NCBI GenBank assembly: GCA_003151425.1
Contig: PLXO01000061.1
Location: 70,066-124,075 of the forward strand
DNA: 54,010 bases
Direction: 5' to 3'
Source of the DNA: Acetobacteraceae bacterium
GTDB lineage: Bacteria > Pseudomonadota > Alphaproteobacteria > Acetobacterales > Acetobacteraceae
The translations under genes and the position numbers were made by a program. Position 1 is the stretch's first letter; each line of letters begins with the position of its first letter. Positions 7,695-16,024 of this stretch are shown here, in pieces. The notes under the pieces were generated by a model. That model saw only the letters and a program-made list of their open reading frames with translations, was not told where the DNA came from and did no database searches.

Positions 7695-9320
7695 TCAGAA
7701 CTTGGAAACCCGCGTCTCCTTCGCGGTGATGAACTCGAGCAGCGCCGGCTTGCCGGCCTTGGTCTGCTCGATGCCGCGCTGGATCGCCGCCTTGATCTGG
7801 TTGGGATCCGTTACGCGTTCGCCATAGCCGCCGAACGCCTTCGCCATGTCGGCGTAGTTGCCGGAAATGTCGGTCGAACGGTACTTCTCGGTCGAGATCG
7901 GCATCACCTTCAGCTCGATCGCCATCGAGAAGTTGTTCATCAGGCAGGACAGGATGGGGATACGCTCGCGCACCGCGGTTTCGAAGTCCATGCCAGTGAA
8001 GCCGATCGCCGCATCGCCCCAGAAGTTGATGCAGGTCTTCTCCGGATGCACCAGCTTGGCGCCCATCGCCAGGCCAAGACCCATGCCGAGCTGCGTGGTC
8101 TTGCCCCAGCCAATATAGGACATCGGCTCGGTCGACACCCAGAACGGCGAGATCTGATCGCGCGGGCTGCCGGCATCGTGCGTGATGATGGTGTTTTTCG
8201 GATCGGTTCCCGCCATCAGTTCCCAAATCACGCGATACGGGCTGATCGGCGCCTCGTTGGAGTTCAGCAGCGGTTGCCACTGCGCCATCCACTCGGCGCG
8301 GACCTCGGTGATCTCCTTCACCACCGCGCTGGTGTCGCGGTTTGATTTGATGGTCTGCGACAGTTCGCCGATCAGTGCCTCCAGCGTCAGGCCCGCGTCA
8401 CCGACCAGGCCGATGGTGCTGACCACATCCTTGTTCAGGTGGTTCGGATCCAGCGTGGCGTGGATGAGCTTTTTGCCTTTGGGGAACTTGATGCCGAAAT
8501 TCGTTTCGGTGAACGAGCACCCGATGCCGATGATCAGGTCGGCGTTCTGCACGAAGTGATGCACCGTCTTCGGCACTGCGTTGCCGCCGGACCCCAACGA
8601 CAGCGGATGGTTCTCCGGGAACGAGCTCTTGCCGCCCAGACTGGTGGTGACCGGCGCGCCCAGCAGCTCGGCGAATTTTCGCAGTTGCGGCCAAGCCTGT
8701 GCCCACTGCACGCCGGTGCCAGCATAGATCACCGGGCGCTTCGCCGCCAGGATCGCCGCGGCCGCCTTGCGCACATCCGCCGGGTCCGGGCCGAACTTCG
8801 CCGTGCTGACCGGCGTGTAGTCGAGCTCGCCGATGTCCTCGTTCCACATGTCGGTGGGAATCTCGACGATCGCGGGGCCGCCGCGGCCGTTGCGCAGGTT
8901 GCTGAAGGCGCGTCGCATCACGTTGGCCAGCTCGCCCGGCAGCACCAGCGGCTCGGCGGTCTTCGCGATGCCGCGCATCTCGCGCACGGCGCTGTAGTTC
9001 GGGTCGATATGCGCGATGCGGCGCGGATAGCCCTGCGGGATCACCAGCAGCGGCACCGATTCGGAGTAGGCCTGGGCGATGGCGCCATAGGCGTTCTCGG
9101 TGCCCGGCCCATGCTGCATGCAGAAGGCGCCGATCTTGCGCCCGGAGGTTAGGCGGGAGATGGCGTCCGCCATGTGCACGCCGATGCGCTCCTGGCGCAC
9201 GATGATCGGCCGGATATCCGCCGCCGCGGCGTATTCCAGCAGGTGGTTGACCGGATAGCCGCAGAGGATCTCGATCCCCTCGCGCCGCATGATTTCTGCA
9301 ACCGCGTCACCGACCTTCAT
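7695..9320 (-). CDS. thiamine diphosphate-dependent enzyme of the acetolactate synthase family
   Basis: A 541-residue three-domain ThDP enzyme. The N-terminal pyrimidine-binding domain carries the catalytic glutamate in VRQERIG (E44). The middle domain has the GxGxxW-type stretch VIYAGTGVQWAQAWPQL. The C-terminal domain has the ThDP/Mg motif as WGDAAIGFTG ... CLMNN, with GDA where GDG is usual. Such enzymes decarboxylate 2-oxo acids and join or release the aldehyde unit; true acetolactate synthases, sulfoacetaldehyde acetyltransferases and oxalyl-CoA decarboxylases all belong here, and I cannot choose between them. GGAGGAGA precedes the ATG. It is transcribed away from the TetR gene and towards the ABC importer, so it may process the imported compound. 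No small regulatory subunit (IlvN) is present, which argues against a role in branched-chain biosynthesis. Confidence 0.85.
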   Translation of the reverse strand: MKVGDAVAEIMRREGIEILCGYPVNHLLEYAAAADIRPIIVRQERIGVHMADAISRLTSGRKIGAFCMQHGPGTENAYGAIAQAYSESVPLLVIPQGYPRRIAHIDPNYSAVREMRGIAKTAEPLVLPGELANVMRRAFSNLRNGRGGPAIVEIPTDMWNEDIGELDYTPVSTAKFGPDPADVRKAAAAILAAKRPVIYAGTGVQWAQAWPQLRKFAELLGAPVTTSLGGKSSFPENHPLSLGSGGNAVPKTVHHFVQNADLIIGIGCSFTETNFGIKFPKGKKLIHATLDPNHLNKDVVSTIGLVGDAGLTLEALIGELSQTIKSNRDTSAVVKEITEVRAEWMAQWQPLLNSNEAPISPYRVIWELMAGTDPKNTIITHDAGSPRDQISPFWVSTEPMSYIGWGKTTQLGMGLGLAMGAKLVHPEKTCINFWGDAAIGFTGMDFETAVRERIPILSCLMNNFSMAIELKVMPISTEKYRSTDISGNYADMAKAFGGYGERVTDPNQIKAAIQRGIEQTKAGKPALLEFITAKETRVSKF

Positions 9321-9420
9321 GTGTGTCTCCTCCGTTTGCCGGGCATTCGTGTGGGCGGGAGCGTAGGACCGGGATCGTCGGGTGGCAACTTGCTCCTCGG
9401 CATGGGCTGGTCACGGCTAA

Positions 9421-9461
9421 TCTATATCAACTGATTGACAATGTCTGTCGTTCGATATAGA
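9421..9461. promoter_or_regulatory. palindromic operator candidate overlapping the TetR-efflux promoter
   Basis: Perfect 8-bp inverted half-sites TCTATATC (9421-9428) and GATATAGA (9454-9461) flank a central TTGACA (9435-9440), with a TATAGA-like -10 region inside the right half-site. An AT-rich palindrome enclosing promoter elements in an otherwise GC-rich region, just before a tetR gene, is the usual layout for autoregulation. It is also close enough to affect the divergent gene starting at 9320. Confidence 0.6.
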
Positions 9462-9485
9462 TCGCCGCCGCCAACCGAGGACACC

Positions 9486-10211
9486 ATGTCGCTTCCCACC
9501 AACCGATACCGCCCGGGCGCCCGCCAGCGCAGCGAGGAAACGCGCCGGCGCATCCTGGAAATCGCGCTCGCACTGTTCGCCGCGGAAGGCTTCGACAGCG
9601 CCAGCACGCGCGCGATCGCCGAGCAGGCCGGCGTCAACCTGCCGGCCATCCAGTACTATTTCGGCAGCAAGGACGGCCTCTATCGCGCCGCCATCGCGCA
9701 TATCGGCGAGCAGGCCGCGCAGGCCATCGCGCCGATTGCAGCACGGGTGCGCAACGCGCTCGATACTGGTGCGCTAAGCCGCGCCCAGCTCATCAATTTG
9801 TTGTGCGAAATGGTCGATGCGCTCGTCACGCTGTTTCTCGACGAAAACCTGCCGGGACGCGAAAGCCGCAGCCTGTTCGTCTCCCGCGTCGAGGTCGAGC
9901 ACACGGCGGCACTCGACCCGTTGAACGAGGTCATGCGCCAGCAGGTTCTGGCACCCACCGGTGCACTGGTTGGCCGGCTGGTGGGCCGCCCGGCCGAGGA
10001 TGAGCAGGTCGTGCTGCGCACGCTGATGATCCTCGGTCAGGCGAAGATCTTCTGCAGCCGCTCGGTGATCCGCGCGCTTGGCTGGGACACCGTCGGCGAA
10101 GGCCGCGTCGATGCGGTGAAGGCGCTGGTTCATCAGCACACGCGAGCGATCTGCCGCTCGCTCGGGAGCGCGACGCCCAAGAGTGCGACGCTTGGGAGTG
10201 CGGCGCGATGA
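9486..10211 (+). CDS. TetR-family transcriptional regulator (CecR/YbiH-like)
   Basis: A 241-residue repressor-type regulator. The N-terminal helix-turn-helix is clear: RILEIALALFAAEGFDSASTRAIAEQAGVNLPAIQYYFGSKDGLYRAAI. The C-terminal ligand-binding region (LNEVMRQQVLAPTGALVGRLVG and onward) resembles the CecR/YbiH subgroup, which controls efflux genes. The ATG at 9486 after GAGGAC is preferred to the TTG at 9435 because the latter lies in the promoter palindrome. Its stop overlaps the next gene's start (ATGA), so it is co-transcribed with the efflux genes it probably controls. The last 15 residues are a threefold 5-residue repeat (LGSAT, PKSAT, LGSAA) encoded by 15-bp units, which looks like a late addition. 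Confidence 0.9.
   Translation: MSLPTNRYRPGARQRSEETRRRILEIALALFAAEGFDSASTRAIAEQAGVNLPAIQYYFGSKDGLYRAAIAHIGEQAAQAIAPIAARVRNALDTGALSRAQLINLLCEMVDALVTLFLDENLPGRESRSLFVSRVEVEHTAALDPLNEVMRQQVLAPTGALVGRLVGRPAEDEQVVLRTLMILGQAKIFCSRSVIRALGWDTVGEGRVDAVKALVHQHTRAICRSLGSATPKSATLGSAAR
10161..10205 (+). repeat. three 15-bp tandem units at the tetR 3' end
   Basis: Units start at 10161, 10176 and 10191 and encode LGSAT, PKSAT and LGSAA. They end three bases before the ATGA start/stop overlap with the outer-membrane factor gene, so the repeat supplies the spacer and C-terminal tail without shifting frame. Confidence 0.75.
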
Positions 10212-11722
10212 CACGGCGCTCCCATGCTGGCTTGGCTATGTTTCTACTGCTCGCTTCCTGTGCGGTAGGCCCCGACTTCCATCGTTCGGCCGCGCCGCAG
10301 GTCGATGGCTACACACCGGAGAAACCCGCGGACCCGGCGGCAACCGCCGGCGCCAAGGGCGGTGCCGCGCAGCGTTTCGACATCGGACAGGACATCCAGG
10401 GCGAGTGGTGGACGCTGTTCCATTCCCCTCCGCTGGACCAACTGGTGCAGCGCGCGCTGACGGCCAATCCCGACCTCGACGCCGCCCAGGCTGCGCTGCG
10501 TCAGGCGCGGGAGAATCTCTACGCCGGGCAGGGTGCGCTGTTCCCCACCGCAAGCGCGAGTTTCCAGCCGGAGCGCGAGCGGATCTCCGGCGCGGAATTC
10601 GGCGCGCCGAAGCAGTCCCCGACATTTAGCTTGGTGACCGCGCAACTCAGCGTGTCGTACGCGCCAGACGTGTTCGGGGGCACACGACGGCAGATCGAAG
10701 CGCTGCGGTCTCAGGCTGACTACCAGCGCTTCGAGCTTGAGGCGACCTACCTGACGCTGACCTCCAACCTGGTGGTCGCCGCGATCAATGAGGCATCGTT
10801 GCGCGGGCAGATCGCGGCGACCGAGCAGATCATCAAGGCCGAGGCCGACCAGCTCGGGGTAGTGGACCAGCAGGTCGCCGCCGGCGGGGCGTCGCGCGCG
10901 GACCTGCTGACGCAACAGGCCACGTTGGCGCAATCGCGCGCGACGCTGCCGCCATTGCGCAAGCAGCTTGCCCTGCAGCGCGATCAGCTCACTGCGCTGG
11001 TGGGCGGCTTCCCCAGCGAAGAGCTTGACGCCAGCTTCGATCTTGCCGATCTGGCACTGCCGGTCGAACTGCCGCTCAGTCTGCCGTCGCAGCTTGTCGA
11101 GCAGCGTCCCGATGTGCGGGCGGCGCAGGCACAGTTCCACGCCGCCAGCGCCAACCTGGGTGTTGCGATCGCAAATCAATTACCGCAGTTCAGCATCGGC
11201 GGCACGGCGGGCAGCGTGGCGCAGGGCTTCACCAACCTGTTCACGCCGGCAACCGCGGTGTGGAGTATCGTCGGCGGAATTACGCAGACGCTGTTCGACG
11301 CCGGCACCCTGCTGCACAAGAAGCGCGCCGCGGCGGCCGGGCTGGAGCAGGCGGCGGCGCAGTACCGCAGTACGGTGATCAAGGCATTCCAGAACGTTGC
11401 CGATGCGTTGCGCGCGCTGCAATTCGACGCCGACACGCTGCACGAGCAGGCGGCGGCGGAGAAGGCGGCATCCGACAGCCTGGCGGTGGCCCGTGCGCAG
11501 TACCAGGCCGGCGGTATCAGCTACCTGACGCTGTTGAACGCCGATCGCACCTGGCAGCAGGCGCGGCTGTTGCTGGTGCAGGCGGAGGCGGCCCGCTTCG
11601 CCGACACCGCCGCGCTGTTCCAGGCTCTGGGTGGCGGCTGGTGGCACCGCACCGACGTTGCGGCCGACCCCAATGGCCCCGACCACCTGACGCCGCCGCT
11701 CGCCGCGGCGCTGCAGCACTGA
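10208..11722 (+). CDS. outer-membrane efflux lipoprotein (NodT/OprM family)
   Basis: A 504-residue outer-membrane factor, the exit duct of an RND pump. The N-terminus MTRRSHAGLAMFLLLASCAVGPDF holds a lipobox LASC, so Cys18 is the probable lipidated residue, and VGPDF is typical just after it. Paired long helical segments rich in Gln and Ala (LDAAQAALRQARENLYAGQGALFP and later GISYLTLLNADRTWQQARLLLVQAEAARFADTAALFQALGGGW) are the two TolC-like repeats. The gene begins within the tetR stop codon (4-bp overlap) and is followed 13 bp later by the adaptor gene. Confidence 0.95.
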   Translation: MTRRSHAGLAMFLLLASCAVGPDFHRSAAPQVDGYTPEKPADPAATAGAKGGAAQRFDIGQDIQGEWWTLFHSPPLDQLVQRALTANPDLDAAQAALRQARENLYAGQGALFPTASASFQPERERISGAEFGAPKQSPTFSLVTAQLSVSYAPDVFGGTRRQIEALRSQADYQRFELEATYLTLTSNLVVAAINEASLRGQIAATEQIIKAEADQLGVVDQQVAAGGASRADLLTQQATLAQSRATLPPLRKQLALQRDQLTALVGGFPSEELDASFDLADLALPVELPLSLPSQLVEQRPDVRAAQAQFHAASANLGVAIANQLPQFSIGGTAGSVAQGFTNLFTPATAVWSIVGGITQTLFDAGTLLHKKRAAAAGLEQAAAQYRSTVIKAFQNVADALRALQFDADTLHEQAAAEKAASDSLAVARAQYQAGGISYLTLLNADRTWQQARLLLVQAEAARFADTAALFQALGGGWWHRTDVAADPNGPDHLTPPLAAALQH

Positions 11723-11735
11723 CGGAGACGCAACG

Positions 11736-12866
11736 ATGATCCGGCGAATGATCGTGATGCTGGTGTTGATCGGCATCGTGCTGGGCCTCTATTTCGGCTA
11801 CCAGCAGTTCAAGGCGAAGATGATCCATCAATTTCTGTCCTCGATGGCCAACCCGGCGCAGACCGTCTCCACCGTTACCGCGGCGACGCAGACCTGGCAG
11901 CCGGAGGTGCAGGCGGTCGGCAGCCTGCGTGCGGTGAACGGCGCCACGCTGTCGCTAGAGGTTGGCGGCGTGGTCGACCGGATCGGTTTCAAGTCCGGTG
12001 ACGACGTGCAGGCCGGCCAGGTGCTGCTGCAATTGCGCGCCGAGGACGACACCGCGAAGCTGGCAGCGCTGGAGGCGAGCGCCGCGTTGGCACAGGTCAA
12101 CTACGACCGCGACCAGCGGCAGTTGCGCGCCCAGGCGATCAGCCAGGCCGTGGTCGACCAGGACAACTACAACCTGAAGAACGCGCGCGCGCAGGCCGAC
12201 CAGCAGCGGGCGATCGTGGCGGAGAAGACGCTGCGCGCGCCGTTCGCCGGGCACCTTGGCATCCGCGCGGTCGATCTCGGCCAGTATCTCACGCCCGGCA
12301 CCGCGGTGGTCACGCTGCAGGCGCTCGATCCCCTGTTCGTTGATTTCTCGGTGCCGCAGCAGGCATTGAACCGGGTCGTGGTGGGTCAGACGATCATCGC
12401 CAAGATCGATACATTTCCCGACCAGACATTCCAGGGACAGATCATCGCAGTGAGCCCGGCGGTCGATACGGAGTCGCGCAACGTGCAGATGCGCGCCAGC
12501 CTGCCGAATCCCGACCACCGGCTGCTGCCCGGGATGTTCGCGACGATCGACATCGCGGCCGGCACGCCGGAGCAACACATTACGCTGCCGCAGACCGCGA
12601 TCACCTACAACCCGTATGGCAGCACCGTCTATCTGGTGGAGAAGAACGCGCAGGCCGCGGGCGGACAACCCAGTCTGGTTGCCAGGCAGAGCTTCGTCAC
12701 GACAGGTGCCACGCGCGGCGACCAGGTGGCGGTCCTGACTGGCGTCAAGCCGGGCGATGTCGTGGTCTCCGCCGGACAGATGAAGCTGCACAACGGCGCG
12801 CCGTTGGTGATCAACAACAAGGTGCAGCCCAGCGACAATCCGAATCCCGTGCCGACCGATCACTGA
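11736..12866 (+). CDS. RND efflux periplasmic adaptor (membrane fusion protein)
   Basis: A 376-residue adaptor that links the pump to the outer-membrane duct. A single N-terminal membrane anchor (MIVMLVLIGIVLGLYFGY) is followed by the lipoyl half-motif GGVVDRIGFKSGDDVQAGQVLLQL, an alpha-hairpin (about residues 110-165), the second lipoyl half KTLRAPFAGHLGIRAVDLGQYLTPG, a beta-barrel domain and a membrane-proximal domain ending GDVVVSAGQMKLHNGAPLVI. GGAGAC lies before the ATG. It sits between the outer-membrane factor and the pump in one operon, closest in arrangement to MexH-type adaptors. Confidence 0.95.
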   Translation: MIRRMIVMLVLIGIVLGLYFGYQQFKAKMIHQFLSSMANPAQTVSTVTAATQTWQPEVQAVGSLRAVNGATLSLEVGGVVDRIGFKSGDDVQAGQVLLQLRAEDDTAKLAALEASAALAQVNYDRDQRQLRAQAISQAVVDQDNYNLKNARAQADQQRAIVAEKTLRAPFAGHLGIRAVDLGQYLTPGTAVVTLQALDPLFVDFSVPQQALNRVVVGQTIIAKIDTFPDQTFQGQIIAVSPAVDTESRNVQMRASLPNPDHRLLPGMFATIDIAAGTPEQHITLPQTAITYNPYGSTVYLVEKNAQAAGGQPSLVARQSFVTTGATRGDQVAVLTGVKPGDVVVSAGQMKLHNGAPLVINNKVQPSDNPNPVPTDH

Positions 12867-12885
12867 GCCGGCAGGAGACGGACCC

Positions 12886-15800
12886 ATGCGCTTCACCGAC
12901 ATCTTCATCCGCCGGCCGGTGCTGGCGAGCGTCGTCAGCCTGCTGATCCTGGTGCTCGGCCTGCGCGCCATGGGCACCTTGCAGGTGCTGCAATACCCGA
13001 AGACCGAGAACGCGGTGGTGACCATCACCACGATCTATTACGGCGCCGACCCGGATGTGGTGGCCGGCTTCGTTACCACACCGCTGGAAGGTGCGATCGC
13101 CCAGGCGAACGGTATCGACTACATGTCGTCGACCAGCCAGTCCGGTGCCAGCACGATCATCGTGTACCTCCGGCTGAATTACGATGCCGACAAGGCGCTG
13201 ACCGAGATCAACACCAAGATCGCCTCGGTGCTGAACCAATTGCCCGCCGGCACGCAGCAGCCGACGCTGACGGTGAAGGTCGGACAGACCGTCGATGCGA
13301 TGTATATCGGCTTCAACTCCAGCGTGCTGGGGGCCAACCAGATCACCGACTATCTAATGCGCGTCGTGCAGCCGAAGTTGCAGGCGGTGCCCGGGGTGCA
13401 GACCGCCGAACTGCTGGGCGGCAAGTACTTCGCGCTGCGTGCCTGGCTGGAACCCGAGAAGCTCGCCGCGCAGGGTCTGACCGCGGCCGACGTGTCGCAG
13501 GCGCTGGCGGCCAACAACTACATCTCCGGCCTCGGCACGACGAAGGGCCAGATGGTGCAGGTGAACCTGACCGCCTCGACTGACCTGCACACGCTCGATT
13601 CGTTCCGCGATTTGGTCGTGAAACAGTCGGGCCCCGCGATCGTGCGGCTGAAGGACGTGGCAAACGTCACGCTCGGCAACGATGACTACGAGTCGGAGGT
13701 CGGTTTCGACGGCCAGCGCGCCGTCTATATCGGCATCCAGGTGGCGCCGGGCGCCAATCTGCTGGACGTCATCAAGGGCGTGCGCGCGGTGTTTCCGGGC
13801 ATTCAGGCACAATTGCCGCAGGGACTGAACGGCACGATCGTCTATGACTCGACCGACTTCGTTTCCAGCTCGATCAACGAGGTGGTGCGCACGCTGATCG
13901 AGGCGGTGCTGATCGTCACCCTGGTGGTGTTCATCTTCCTCGGCTCGCCGCGCTCGGTGCTGATCCCGGTGATCGCGATTCCGCTGTCGCTGATCGGCAC
14001 CTTCACGATGATGCTGGTGTTCGGATTCTCCATCAATCTGCTGACGCTGCTGGCGCTCGTGCTGGCGATTGGGCTGGTGGTGGATGACGCGATCATCGTG
14101 GTGGAGAACGTCAACCGCCATCTGGAGGATGGCATGCGGCCGATCCCGGCGGCGATGCAGGCGGCGCACGAGCTGGGCGGACCAATCATCGCGATGACCG
14201 TGGTGCTGATCGCCGTCTATGTGCCGATCGGCTTTCAGGGCGGCCTGACCGGCGCGCTGTTCACCGAGTTCGCCTTTACCCTGGTCGGCGCGGTGACGGT
14301 CTCCGCCGTCATCGCGCTGACGCTGTCGCCGATGATGTCCTCGCGGTTGCTGCGCCCGCACATGCCGGGGGCGCGTGACTGGGAATCGCGTCTGGTCGTC
14401 TTCATCGATCGCGGCTTCGGCGCGGTGCACCGGCGCTACCAGCGTTGGCTGGCCGGCAGCCTGAACTATCTGCCGGTCACCGCGACCTTTGCGCTGCTCA
14501 TTCTGGGCAGCATCTATTTCTTCTATACCGACTCGAAAGCAGAACTGGCGCCGGAAGAGGACCAAGGGGTGATCCTCACCTCGGCCACCTCGGCGCCAAA
14601 TTCCACGCTGGCGCAGCGATTGCTATACGACCAGCAGGTCTACCAGGACTTCGCCGGCTTTCCCGAAACCGCCCATGTGTTTCAGCTCGATGTGCCTGGG
14701 ATGGACTTCTCCGGCATGGTGCTGAAACCGTGGGACCAGCGCACGCGCACCAGCATGGTGCTGCAGCCGCTCGTGCAGCAGGCGGTGAACGGCGTCGCCG
14801 GGCAGCACATCGTGGCGTTCCCGCCGCCGCCACTGCCGGGCGGTGTCGGCTTGCCGGTGCAGTTCGTGCTCGGCACCACCGAACCATTTGCGCAACTGAA
14901 CGACGTGACGCAGAGCTTCCTGCGCCAGGCGCTGGCCAGCGGGCTATTCATCTTCCTCGACACCGATCTGCGCATCGACAACCCACAGGTGACGGTGGAG
15001 ATCGACCGCAGCAAGGCGGCGCTGATGGGCCTGAAAATGAGCGACGTCGGCGGCGCGCTGGCCGCGATGCTCGGTGGCGGCTACGTTAATTATTTCGGTC
15101 TCGACGGGCGATCCTACAAGGTCATTCCGCAAGTGCAGCAGCGTTCCCGGCTGAACCCCTCGCAGGTCCTGGACTACCACATCCGCACCGCGGGCGGCGC
15201 ATCGGTGCCGCTGTCGACCATCGCGCGCGTGGTGACCCGCACGGAGCCGGAGTCGCTCAACCACTTCCAGCAGCTCAATGCCGGCATGATCCAGGGCGTG
15301 GTGGCGCCGGGCGTGACCATGGGCACCGCGATGGCGTTCCTGGACGATCTCGCGGCGCGGACCCTGCCGCCCGCCTATACGGTCGACTACGGCGGCCAGT
15401 TCCGCCAGTTGAAGCAGGAATCCGGCGGCTTCCTGGTCACCTTCGGCTTCGCGCTGATCATCATCTTCCTGGCGCTCGCCGCGCTGTTCGAAAGCTTCCG
15501 TGACCCGTTCATCATCCTGGTTTCGGTGCCGATGTCGATCGCCGGCGCGCTGTTCTTCGTCGCCCTCGGTGTGAAAGGCGCCAGCCTCAACATCTATACC
15601 GAGGTCGGCCTCGTCACCCTGATGGGCCTGATCAGCAAACACGGCATCCTGATCGTCGAATTCGCGAACTCGCTGCAACGCGAGGGCCGCACCAAGCGCG
15701 AGGCGATCGAGCAGGCGGCCGCCATTCGGCTGCGCCCCATCCTGATGACCACCGCGGCGATGGTGCTGGGCGTGTTGCCGCTGCTTACCGCCTCCGGCGC

Positions 15801-15972
15801 CGGCGCGGTGTCGCGCTTCGACATGGGCCTGGTCATCGCCACGGGCATCGCCATCGGCACCCTGTTTACCCTGTTCGTGGTGCCCGCGGTGTATCTGCTG
15901 ATGGGCGCCGACCACCACGAGGAGCCGGTGGAGGAACCGTCCCATCCGGACACGCTCGTGCCGGCTGAGTAG
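12886..15972 (+). CDS. RND multidrug efflux pump, inner-membrane subunit (HAE1 family, MexI-like)
   Basis: A 1028-residue proton-driven exporter of full family length with the twofold RND layout. MRFTDIFIRRPVLASVVSLLI starts the first membrane helix, followed by a periplasmic porter domain, helices TM2-6, a second porter domain and TM8-12. The proton-relay residues are present: D400-D401 in GLVVDDAIIVVEN (TM4) and K918 in GLISKHGILIVEFAN (TM10). GGAGACGG lies upstream of the ATG, 19 bp after the adaptor stop. Together with the two upstream genes it completes a tripartite pump controlled by the TetR protein. Substrates are likely hydrophobic or amphiphilic compounds, but none can be named. Confidence 0.95.
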   Translation: MRFTDIFIRRPVLASVVSLLILVLGLRAMGTLQVLQYPKTENAVVTITTIYYGADPDVVAGFVTTPLEGAIAQANGIDYMSSTSQSGASTIIVYLRLNYDADKALTEINTKIASVLNQLPAGTQQPTLTVKVGQTVDAMYIGFNSSVLGANQITDYLMRVVQPKLQAVPGVQTAELLGGKYFALRAWLEPEKLAAQGLTAADVSQALAANNYISGLGTTKGQMVQVNLTASTDLHTLDSFRDLVVKQSGPAIVRLKDVANVTLGNDDYESEVGFDGQRAVYIGIQVAPGANLLDVIKGVRAVFPGIQAQLPQGLNGTIVYDSTDFVSSSINEVVRTLIEAVLIVTLVVFIFLGSPRSVLIPVIAIPLSLIGTFTMMLVFGFSINLLTLLALVLAIGLVVDDAIIVVENVNRHLEDGMRPIPAAMQAAHELGGPIIAMTVVLIAVYVPIGFQGGLTGALFTEFAFTLVGAVTVSAVIALTLSPMMSSRLLRPHMPGARDWESRLVVFIDRGFGAVHRRYQRWLAGSLNYLPVTATFALLILGSIYFFYTDSKAELAPEEDQGVILTSATSAPNSTLAQRLLYDQQVYQDFAGFPETAHVFQLDVPGMDFSGMVLKPWDQRTRTSMVLQPLVQQAVNGVAGQHIVAFPPPPLPGGVGLPVQFVLGTTEPFAQLNDVTQSFLRQALASGLFIFLDTDLRIDNPQVTVEIDRSKAALMGLKMSDVGGALAAMLGGGYVNYFGLDGRSYKVIPQVQQRSRLNPSQVLDYHIRTAGGASVPLSTIARVVTRTEPESLNHFQQLNAGMIQGVVAPGVTMGTAMAFLDDLAARTLPPAYTVDYGGQFRQLKQESGGFLVTFGFALIIIFLALAALFESFRDPFIILVSVPMSIAGALFFVALGVKGASLNIYTEVGLVTLMGLISKHGILIVEFANSLQREGRTKREAIEQAAAIRLRPILMTTAAMVLGVLPLLTASGAGAVSRFDMGLVIATGIAIGTLFTLFVVPAVYLLMGADHHEEPVEEPSHPDTLVPAE

Positions 15973-16024
15973 CATCGTTACGTAGAGGCTACCGGTTTAC
16001 GCGGAGGCTGCCTGGCCGGTGGCG

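Noticed and set aside
13354..14565. 403-codon antisense frame in the RND pump gene
   Set aside because: His/Arg/Asp-rich shadow of a strongly conserved pump gene.
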